Source: Argopecten irradians
Taxonomy: Eukaryota; Mollusca; Bivalvia; Pectinida; Pectinidae
Direction of reading: 5' to 3'
Assembly: GCF_041381155.1 (NCBI RefSeq)
Contig: NC_091134.1
Coordinates: forward strand, 63,046,902-63,110,901
DNA: 64,000 nucleotides
In this document: in pieces, positions 37,601 to 46,850 of the stretch
How positions within the stretch are numbered: the first letter of the stretch is position 1
How the letters are laid out: the number at the start of each line of letters is the position of its first letter
Translations under genes and position numbers: made by a program
Notes under the pieces: model-generated
Told to the model about the DNA's origin: nothing
The model's database searches: none
The model's input: only the letters and a program-made list of their open reading frames with translations

Positions 37601-40600
37601 AGCCCATCAACTGATAATGGTTGGCTAAAAACAACCAAGACATGGCTGCCTGCCATCTTGTCAAATCTATTGGTCCCAAAATGCATTATGCACAACTTAC
37701 ATGAACACCAATTTTCATTCAAGTGTACCCAAAACTTCAAAAAAGATTCCTAGAAGAAAAGACTGTTGATTGAATGCTGAACATGGATGTTATTAGTCAT
37801 TTGACAACCTTGCAACAAAATGTCATTTATATGAAGCTTACTGGCTATTGATATTGATTTTATGAAAGACTTTTGGGAAATTATGAAGATCGATATGTCT
37901 GAATCAGATCACTCAAAGCTGAACTGAATCTCTACAGAGTTATGATAAAACTGAAAGACATTCAAAATGGTTTTGAAAATGGCAGCCATTTTGGAGACCA
38001 GCCAGAAAAAATTGAGAAGTTTGAAATAGAAATGTATTCTCATAGTGGAAATTTGAAAACTGAATTCAAAATCATGTTACAAAATGGCTATCATAACTGC
38101 CATGGCAACATTTTTCGAGGCCGAAAAATAACAACACTTCAATGCTTGCCATTCTGTTATGTCCATACCAGGGTCAAATATATAATATGTGTATTTCAAG
38201 TAACAAAATTGTTTTTAAAAAAAAGTTGTTGGTAAATCTCACTGTTGGAACTGTGGAAACGTGCCACAACTAGCTGGAACCAACTAACTACGGTGTAAAC
38301 GTGCCACAACTAGCTGGAACCAACTAACTACGGGGTAAAGTGCCACAACTAGCTGGAACCAACTAACTACGGTGTAAACGTGCCACAACTAGCTGGAACA
38401 ACTAACTACCGTGTAAAGTGCCACAACTTGCTGGAACAACTAACTACCGTGTAAACGTGCCACAACTAGCTGGAACCAACTAACTACGGTGTAAAGTGCC
38501 ACAACTAGCTGGAACCAACTAACTACGGTGTAAACGTGCCACAACTAGCTGGAACCAACCAACTACGGTGTAAACGTGCAACAACTAGCTGGAACCAACT
38601 AACTACTGTGTAAATGTGCCACAACTAGCTGGAACAACTAACTACGGTGTAAACGTGCCACAACTAGCTGGAACAAACTAACTACGGTGTAAACGTGCCA
38701 CAACTAGCTGGAACAAACTAACTACGGTGTCTACGAAGAGGTAACAGGTAACTAGTGGAACTCAAGTGGAGAAGAAATTTAAAATGAGTTTTCTCAAGAT
38801 GGCAGCTGTAGCAATCATACCAAAACTCAATACCCAAATATTGATGGCAATATTTACGTATGTTAAAAACAAGGAATTTAAGTAAATGTAAAGAAAATTA
38901 CCAGATAATTCACTTATAATTCCAATACCCAAGAATTTATAATTCCCTTCAACTCTTCTATTTCAGATATCAAAATTTCAAAAACCTATCCAGTTGTTTC
39001 AAGTATCATAATCAGACATATAAGTATATATAATATCAAGTATGATATAACTTATACTACCAAAGTAATACACTTTCAATACAGTACCTCTTTCGGTTCA
39101 TAATATTTTTCAATGTTAAAATGTGTTTTACTAGTGAATACTTCACACTATTTAAGTTCAAACCAATGGATGATGCAGCAAGTCTTCCATAAATCCATGC
39201 AAAGGTGTTTGCGGTCTTACATGACCAACCAAAGATAATTTCTATATTTGATCACAGATGTCCTTGTGTGCTCCCTCGATCCCCCTTTCAATATTTCCAA
39301 GTTTCAAAAATGGCAATCCAATAGTCTGTTATGATAATTTTTTCCCTGCTAGTCATTTGGACTAGAAAACCCCATAATTTTACTAGCCCAACTATTTACT
39401 CACTAGTCCAAATTAAATATATAGCTTTTGCTTCAGCACTCAGTCATCATCAGTTTATGATTTGTTTACCCAAATTGTAGTCTAGATATGTTTGTGAATG
39501 CAAATTCTCACAAAATGATGCATCCGGACTGAAATAATCGCATACAGAATGCACTCAAAATGTGTTGAAAAATGCAATTAACCACCGCTCTAGTAAATAT
39601 AGTATTTTATATTGATTTTAATTGGGTGGGAGCTCGAGTCCAATCATACTAATTCATTACAATTGGCACTAGTCCGGCCGTAGTCGCGTGCATTGGACTA
39701 GTACTTAAAGTAGCAGACTGATCCAATGAATGAATACTGACATGTAGCACATTTACCTGGTAATATTTACATGTAGCAGTATTTACTCATTAGTCAGGTT
39801 AGTTTATACTCCAGCAGGAGAGCAGTATTATATTTCTATATTCAATACCCCTAAGGTATTTTCATTTCATTTCAACAAATTCCACTGCATTTGCATCAGG
39901 ATTTGGCATCAGACAAAGCCTATATCAGCCACCTCCATTGCCATTCACTTATATGTGGAATATGGAAAGCTTCTGATTTTTACTAGCACTTACAGAGCTA
40001 GTAGTCTTCCATGTTAAGTGATAATTCCATATTTAGGATATAATCTAAGAATCTAAGAGAGTGTTATGGTGTTAGTGTATGGCACACCCACATCCCAACT
40101 TCTTCAACATCGAAACAGGTTCACAAACTAAATGTAATGAAACTGATTACTTGGTGGCTTATTATATTTTCAGGTGAAATCAGGAGTTGGGTGTTCCATA
40201 CATATTGAAATTAATAATTTTGTTTTCAGGGTCATCCCACATCACATGACATTGGCAATTCAAATTCCAAGGTCATAGTTACCTGTGGCTGTGGTAAGTT
40301 CAGTCTGAAGGAAGCCCAGGCCGTCAGAAGCTGGTATTCGCACTAGCTTATCAACTGAATTAAACCAGGTTAATTTTGGCAAAGTTATTTTAACCTATTC
40401 AGCTAACACAAGATCCATTGAGGGATTTCTGGCATACAATGATGACACATCTCTAATATCAATATGATACAGCCTATCAATAACCCATGATTTTTCTAGA
40501 AAATCTTGTAGATGAAGAAGAACATATGTTTAAGCCTACCAGTATATAATTATATATACATTAAAATCTATGAAACAACCCATATCCAGACCTACACAAA

Positions 40601-43600
40601 ACAATCCTATTATGCTATAAGTACTAATAGACTATAACTGTTATGATCTAAGGAAGATGATAATACTACCTGTGGTTGGTTGAAGTGGGTCCTGGTTAGC
40701 ACAAGCTGCTATTCTAAGTCTTTTACTGACAGGATTGAATCCTAGCCATCCCCATCCAGATCCCTGGACAGCAGTAGAGGCACTGCTCAGCTCTGTCTTC
40801 ATGGCTTCAAACGAGCCAAAATCCCTATTGATAACTTCGAGGAGATCCCCTGACGGTTCCCCTCCTCCGTTGGGGCTAAGAACCTCCCAGAAAATGGAGT
40901 GGTTGATGTGACCACCACCGTTAAACTTGAGGGCTGGCTGTAACTGGATCACTTGATTAATGTTTTCTGCATTAGAAGAAATAACATAAATATCAAAGCT
41001 CTTTTTGTCCACAGCATGGATCAGTGATAAATCGTGTACATACAGTAGAACTTCCCCAAACCGAACATGGTTGGGGCATGGAATTTTGTCCGGTTTAGAT
41101 CTAGGGTTCGGTTTAGAGAAGTGAACCAAATATTGATCATTATGATCTGGATTTAATTGATCGGAGGTTGTTTTCTATACTATACCGTAATGCCTGTATG
41201 CCTTGTGTTCGTTATGCCAACCAATATTACTGTTATTGTGAATATTATCACAAAAGAGAGAAAAAAGGAAAGGATTAACATAATCTTGACTTTGTTACCG
41301 CAAATAAAGGTAGTTATATATACTTGCGTGAATGTTGCCGTCTGCACTAACCTACATACGGGTGATCGCTTACCGTTACATCAAGAATCACATTTAATAT
41401 GGTCTAATTACACAATGATCAGTCAATGCTGGTCATAATATGACATGGTTATTTTCGAAAACAATACATGGCTTCGGCTTCTTTGCTCTCAAAATTGAAT
41501 ACAAAACTTTCTCTTTACTAGCTCTGCTTGTTTTCCTACAGTAAACAAACCGCCAGTGCATGTGGTAGACCTTCGTTAAATATCTATACAATGGACATTC
41601 AATAATTGCATCACCATCTCTGGTATAATCACCGTCTACATATACCTCTCACACCTGTATACATGCCCCAGGAGATGGCATGCGACAACTATGGACATTA
41701 TATAGGAACGTGTGTATTTCAAGGTCGGTTGATCACACATCAATGCAAGCTATCAGTGTCGATCAGGTAAAGCAAGTTTTCAAAAGTGAATTTTAGTTAC
41801 ATTTGACTATTCCGATCTCAAAATCGGTCCGGTATTCAGAATTGGGAGGGATCAGTTTTGGGAAGTTTTATTTACTATTAATAAAGAGGAATTCATGCCG
41901 TACATGACATCCGTATTCGGTTTCTAGAGGTGATCGGTTTTGAGAAGGTTCAGTTTCGGGAAGTTACACTGTATATGCAATTGGGGTTTTCACAATAAAA
42001 TAAAGTGTAGCCAGTCTTTTTAATAGTATGATAGTATTGCATCAAAGTGCACAAGTCTCAAAGGAATTCACAAATTGTCATTAATGTATGTCCACATCAT
42101 TTTCTTCGGGCCGAATAAAAATAAATATGCTTGTTTCTGGTAACACCCTTTAAAAATGAAAGGTTGGTAGGTAGGGATTTGTTTTCTTCTTTTTTATATA
42201 TATATATATATATTTTTTCTTTTCATCCCAGTTTCTTGCTGTAAAATACTGAAAAGGACATTATTCAACATTATATTAGCCATAGATTTGATTCCCATGG
42301 TATTACTGGTGTCTTAAATTTACAGAATTTGTACCCAAATTCCTCATTTAATTGCAAAAAAAAAGTTAAGGTTGTTATTTGTTTGCTTTAAGCCAAAACT
42401 GATTTAAAGTTTTGGAGCAGACACTGATTTTATAGAGTCGGTATGGTTACTGGAAACATTACTTTTTTTAATGTCCTTTTCTTTTTGTGTCCATCTAAAT
42501 TATTCAAACAATGTTAGAGATAGCAATAAAATGAGAATAAAATATTTTGTTGTTTATTAACATACTTAGTAGTTGCTTATTATAATATAATTGGGTTTTG
42601 AATAAGGCATACATATATATGTGTCTCAAAACATACTTGTCTCTGTTGCTTCAGCTAGTTTCTCCTCAGCAATGTTTAGATTGTTAACATATGCAGCATG
42701 ATGCTTTGAGTGGTGGAGTTGCATGATGTCTGCAGAAATATAAGGTTCCAATGCATTGTAGTCATAGGGAAGGTCTGGTAAAGTATGTTTCAGACGACTT
42801 GCCAAAGCCCCAAAAGCTCCAACACTTTTAGGAATACTGAAAAAAAATGAATTGAATGGTTTGAATTGAAACCATGGCTAGGAGATTTATTGTAATCAGG
42901 AATTGGTGTATTGTTACTTCACAAAATTAAGTTTCTCATTCTTTGTAGGAATCTGGAAATCCGTATTTCAAATATTCATTTTTTTAAGATATTTTTTCAC
43001 CACTGTTTTCCAATATCTTTTACGGAATATCTGCATCATCTGAGATTAGCCCGAGATACTCTGGCCCTGACACCAGACTTAGACATAATGATCGATGGAT
43101 AGATGTCAGGTGTAGGGCTATATCAAAAGGTGGAACTCGTGGACACGATTTGGTATCGGGTCAGGTCATCTCCAATTCAGACTGACCTTCGAGAAGCCCC
43201 ACTTACCTTGGCCTTTTCAACAAATGAATTATTTATCTATCCAAAAAAACAATCCGTCGAGATTAGGGGCGAATTGCATACTATGAGAAAATGGCAACGA
43301 TGAGGAGGAAGATTTAAAGTTCAATGTTGCGTAAAGGAAACTACTGTATTGACATAATGTAACGTGCATGCATGATAAAATGAATTGCTTTGGGTAGATA
43401 AATTATTCATTTGTTGAAAAGACCAAGTTAAGTGACACTTCTCGGTGGTAATGTTTTGTAAGCAGTCTAAAACGGAGATGACCTGGCCCGATAACAAACA
43501 GTGTCGGCAAGTTCCACCTTTTGATAAAGCACTGCGCTCTGACCCTACACCAGACATCTAGCTGTCATAATGTCTAAGTCTGGTGTCAGTGCCAGAATAT

Positions 43601-44991
43601 CTCCGGCTACATCTGACACAACTTCGCAAGCCAAGGGTATGAAGTCCAATTTTCTTCCTACTACCCTTGGCATATCTCACTTCAGAACAGGTGTTTTTGC
43701 TTTCAAATTGATTGGATGCAGCTAGGTTCAGACGACCAATGAAAACGCAGCTTTGATATGTCAACAAAACTGAACTGAAGCGATAGTATAGTGACCTACA
43801 TTTGTATAATGAGGCATCAGGCATGTCATGCCTGTCAACATCAACTCCTAGCGAAGTTATATTACTATCTATTTAATCAATTACATGTTTTATACCTGCT
43901 AAATGAACATCGTGGAGACGTTGCTCTCAAAACAGATAGTGCATGGTTTATGTTTCACAAATTAAACAATTAAAATATATACTGTGATCTTGTTACAAAA
44001 TTGGACATTGCAAAACTTCTGCATGAAATACAAAAACTGGTGTCTGAACTAACTAATAAGCAAATGACTCACACACTTGTTAATCTTTGATATTTTGAAT
44101 CTGTCGCAAACAACACACGTTTCATAGGGCGCTGCCATTTTTTCAACCATACAACAATGATACAAGCTTTTTAATTGGTTGCTTATTACATAAATGGAAG
44201 TGGCGCAACTGCGGTGATCCAGCAGGTGGTGCAGTGCAGTAACAGCCGTTCTGAACCAAGATATGCCAAGAGTAATAGAAAGAGAATCGGCTAATACCCA
44301 TGGCTAGCGAAGTTGCATCTGAGATTACTCCAACAATGTTAGAGGTATAGCACGACGAGACACTTTTGGAACATTGACAGTCAGCAAAATAATGTCCGAT
44401 AAAAAAAACGGCTGACTAGTCAACTCTCATGTTATGGGAGTACATCAGAGATATGATAACTTGTTTTAAGAGAAAGAAAATAATCGCACAGAAATATATC
44501 AGATATTCTGCCGAGGGTTAAGGTAGGCAAAGTTATATTAAATATGAGCTTTAAACCATAGGAGTCTGCTTCTGGTTTTGGAAAAAAAATTCATATAGAG
44601 TCTAGATCTAGTAGGGGTAGGTTATTGTATTTTTCAAAAACTTGATGATGAATTATGCTGTGGATGATTGATGGCAATCACCTTCAAATGATCTAGCCAG
44701 TCTAGACATCTTGGTAAGGAATAAATAAATTTTCGATAACGTACATTGTATGCAAAACACTTCGTATTATGACTAATTAACAACTTTTTTTATAATGCAA
44801 CATGCAAGTCATTCAAGTGTCCTTCACATAAGACTTTTGTTTTAAGCGGTTTGTCAGAAATGGAGCCTTCCAATTAGACGAGAAACGTATAACCTGACAA
44901 CACATCAACAATAAGCATTGCTTTGATTTACATGACAAGAAAACGTTTGGAAATAACACCTTTTCAAAACAGTTGTAGTAGCAGACAGCAT
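34632..44991 (-). CDS. SOD2: Superoxide dismutase [Mn], mitochondrial; four coding exons, 226 aa
   Basis: Converts superoxide to oxygen and hydrogen peroxide in the mitochondrial matrix. Coding exons on the minus strand: 44960-44991, 42637-42836, 40670-40966 and 34632-34783. They sum to 681 nt including the stop, with GT-AG introns and matching phases (2, 1, 1). Start [10 protein letters not shown] leads a basic, hydroxylated presequence of about 26 residues; the mature chain begins [11 protein letters not shown]. Manganese ligands are His52, His100, Asp185 and His189 (human mature 26, 74, 159, 163). Tyr60, His56 and Gln169 of the proton relay are present. There is no gap against the human enzyme from the mature start through these residues, as I recall its sequence. 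The last exon has [17 protein letters not shown]. Introns carry MITEs, satellites and a pogo-like element. The gene is divergent from WTAP. Coding sequence looks intact. Confidence 0.97.
36196..37577 (+). mobile_element. Satellite-cored dispersed element, about 6 units of 153 bp
   Basis: Starts TAACAAGAGATCCCAGATCG, with a second, similar ACAAGCGATCCTAG start at 36267. The core units (about 36320-37150) carry CCCTAGGGGAACCTACAT and CTTTCTGAGAAATAGCGATA. A short GACGGACG run ends it near 37566. Each unit also has AAGATGGCTGCC-type palindromic segments. It looks like a decayed relative of the pearl-like elements upstream. It sits in SOD2 intron 3 and is split by the MITE at 37162. Confidence 0.65.
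37162..37518. mobile_element. TTAA-flanked MITE, copy 2
   Basis: A 357-bp element with ends AGATGCTCCACCGCCGAC and GTCAGCGGTGGAGCATCT, flanked by TTAA (37158-37161 and 37519-37522). It interrupts a core unit of the surrounding satellite element: GATCCC precedes and ATACTTTCTGAGAAATAGCG follows, and one TTAA joins them into a normal unit. This confirms TTAA as the target. Confidence 0.9.
38240..38735. repeat. 40-bp minisatellite in SOD2 intron 3 (about 12 units)
   Basis: Tandem units built from GTGCCACAACTAGCTGGAAC followed by CAACTAACTACGGTGTAAAC. A few units lack one or two bases (GTGTAAAGTG, GGAACAACTA). It is non-coding. Confidence 0.95.
38736..40282. other. SOD2 intron 3, no further feature
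   Basis: AT-rich intronic DNA. I see no exon, RNA gene or clear repeat before the candidate cassette exon. Confidence 0.5.
40283..40354 (-). other. Candidate 72-bp cassette exon of SOD2
   Basis: On the minus strand, acceptor TTTAATTCAG is followed by 72 nt and donor GTAACT. Entry and exit are both phase 1, matching the intron between SOD2 coding exons 3 and 4, so inclusion would add 24 residues ([20 protein letters not shown] then TTAT) between Gly177-flanking Thr176 and the next exon without a frame shift. The stretch is GC-richer than the intron. The insertion would fall between the Gln169 loop and the Asp185/His189 ligands, so such an isoform might not be active. The opposite strand is also open and spliceable here, so the strand and reality are uncertain. 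Confidence 0.25.
41043..41971. mobile_element. TA-flanked TIR element (pogo/Tigger-like ends)
   Basis: Ends CAGTAGAACTTCCCCAAACC and (reverse complement) CAGTGTAACTTCCCGAAACT are flanked by TA on both sides. The length is about 929 bp. CAGT…AAC…TCCC ends and TA targets recall pogo/Tigger non-autonomous elements; the superfamily is inferred. There is no transposase frame. It lies in SOD2 intron 2, 76 bp from coding exon 3. Confidence 0.7.
41972..42636. other. SOD2 intron 2 remainder
   Basis: AT-rich intron with a short TA microsatellite at about 42197-42213. No gene seen. Confidence 0.6.
43035..43617. repeat. Large inverted repeat in SOD2 intron 1
   Basis: Arms of about 215-240 bp (43035-43250 and 43379-43617) are imperfect inverted copies separated by about 130 bp. 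Shared blocks include TCAAAAGGTGGAACT, TCAGGTCATCTCC and TTTTCAACAAATGAAT. Both arms encode a frame starting MSGVG on opposite strands, a reflection of the duplication. It is probably a foldback element. Confidence 0.7.
43619..44315. repeat. Second, outer inverted repeat in SOD2 intron 1
   Basis: CAACTTCGCAAGCC…CTTGGCATATCTCACTTCAG at 43619-43688 matches in reverse the segment 44248-44315. The arms are about 70 bp and the spacer about 560 bp. It is adjacent to the inverted repeat at 43035 and may be part of one composite element. Confidence 0.6.
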
Positions 44992-45518
44992 GGTTCCGTA
45001 GGCCCCGTTATGAAAATATGACCTTGACATTGACTTTGATTATAGAAAAGAAACGAACAGAACAAAAATAAAAATATAGATTTATCTATTCCATATATCT
45101 TATAAGAGAAATTATGTAGACGTTTGATTTTAATAATTATACTTACCTGTATAGAATGCAGCTTATTTACATGCTTTTAACAGAAGAAGAATTTTCTTCC
45201 GTATTATTTACAAAAGATGGTTATAAATTTGTATTAACCTTATAAAAATAATTATTTAATTTTTTTCTAAATTTATGCGAAATATTTGATTATCAACTTA
45301 GTTTTCGATTATTTCTTGATAATAAACTTGGTCAAAATCAAATAATTTGCATTTAAAAGCAAAAGTTATTTTTACATATGAATGTATCGCAGCCGTCCCA
45401 TAATTCCTATGTTAATTACATATGGCGGCCCCCTTGTGTCGATGTACAGACTTTAACATCGTTTAAATTTGTCTCCGATTGTAAAATTTCGAAATCAACA
45501 AGAATCAGTATAGTCAAG
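44992..45518. promoter_or_regulatory. Divergent SOD2/WTAP promoter region and likely WTAP exon 1
   Basis: Lies between the SOD2 start codon (minus strand, 44991) and a consensus splice donor AGTCAAG|GTGAGC at 45518/45519 on plus, the best candidate for the end of a non-coding WTAP exon 1. The WTAP coding start follows in the next exon, whose acceptor is TTTTTTGCAG at 46836. An ATGGCGGCC string at 45422-45430 resembles the YY1 motif often found just downstream of TATA-less start sites. No TATA box is evident on either side. Transcription starts are not placed. Confidence 0.45.
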
Positions 45519-46836
45519 GTGAGCAAAAGAAGAAAATATTTTAAACATTGAATATATATTGATCTTGAAAAACATTTTGTTAAGAAGTGTTTCAAGGAAG
45601 TAATAAGGCGTGGCGGGTCCAAATCGACGCCATGTCGACGAAGGTTTTTGAACTTTCCTGATTGTTTCGTGTTAAAGGGTAATCTTGAAGATGCCAGCCG
45701 TATTTTTAGTAATTGTCGATCTAAGATATTTCAATTATTGTCAGAATTCATTTACTTTCATCCTTCATCTTTAAAAATGCAACGTGCTTTCGTTCTCGTT
45801 TAAACGGAACCATTTTTAAGCAAAACGTGATGCCGACCCATGCCATGGGAATATGATTTTAACAGATTATCAACTAAAATTGACAGGTGGAAATAGCAAG
45901 ATTTGCGTACTTCATAAGCTCCTATATATCAATTGTTACTTGTATAACAGCTGCGTTCCGTAAATATTACGATAATCAATTTATTATAGAAATATTGAGG
46001 CATTGATATAAGATTTAGTATATTCCCAGAAATTACCCATAGATAAGGCCCGTTAACAGATAGGTCCAAATAGAAAGTGAAACTAAAATTATGTTACTAT
46101 TTCACTGACTGGCGATTAGCTCTCATCACCAAGTACAAATTCTCACAAATGCATATTTCAAACTTTTATTTATAATTTTCAGTCACTATGGGAATGGGGC
46201 CTGAGGCTTTGAAATTTGGATAATGTGTGAGAAAACCAAAATTGGAGGGTGGGGGAATAAAATGTGAAAAAAACATAATGAATAGGATTGTTTGTTTCCA
46301 GTGTAATTTATGTACTTTTCTGAAGAATTATATATAATTAAATCCTAAAGATTCTCCAAGATTAAACTTCAGTTATTGTTCAAATTATGGGTATCATTTA
46401 CATGTAAGCTCTAGATCTGTTGGAAATTTAAGGCTTAACTTTTGAAAAAAAAATTAAGAGGCTTTAACTTTGTTTTTGGAAATGTGGCTGAATTATGGCC
46501 CCCAAATCATTCTGGAAAAAAGCCTGGCTGTCTACTCAGTAGCATCTTCAAATTTTATTACACATGTAAAGACATATAAACGTATGCGATAAAACATACA
46601 TGCAGTAGTCTGATAGTAGCATCAGAGTTCAAACTGCAGTTTGAGCATTTTATTTATGATGAATTTATAATAATAATGTTGATAAAAATAAATACACACA
46701 CACTTTTAAAAATCTTGTATGGATGTTCATTTCCTTTACCTTAACTCCTTCCATGAGGTTTATCACATACTTTATCATTTAAGTATGATACAGTAAGATA
46801 AGAGGATAAGCATAACCCTTCTTTCATTTTTTGCAG
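45519..46836 (+). other. WTAP intron 1 (inferred)
   Basis: AT-rich sequence between the putative non-coding first exon and the first coding exon. No repeat or other gene was seen. Confidence 0.4.
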
Positions 46837-46850
46837 GTCAAATATTTACC

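Noticed and set aside
44077-44136. Alternative SOD2 first exon starting [14 protein letters not shown] on minus
   Set aside because: It has a usable phase and donor but no presequence character. The exon at 44960-44991 gives [10 protein letters not shown], a typical mitochondrial start, also in phase.
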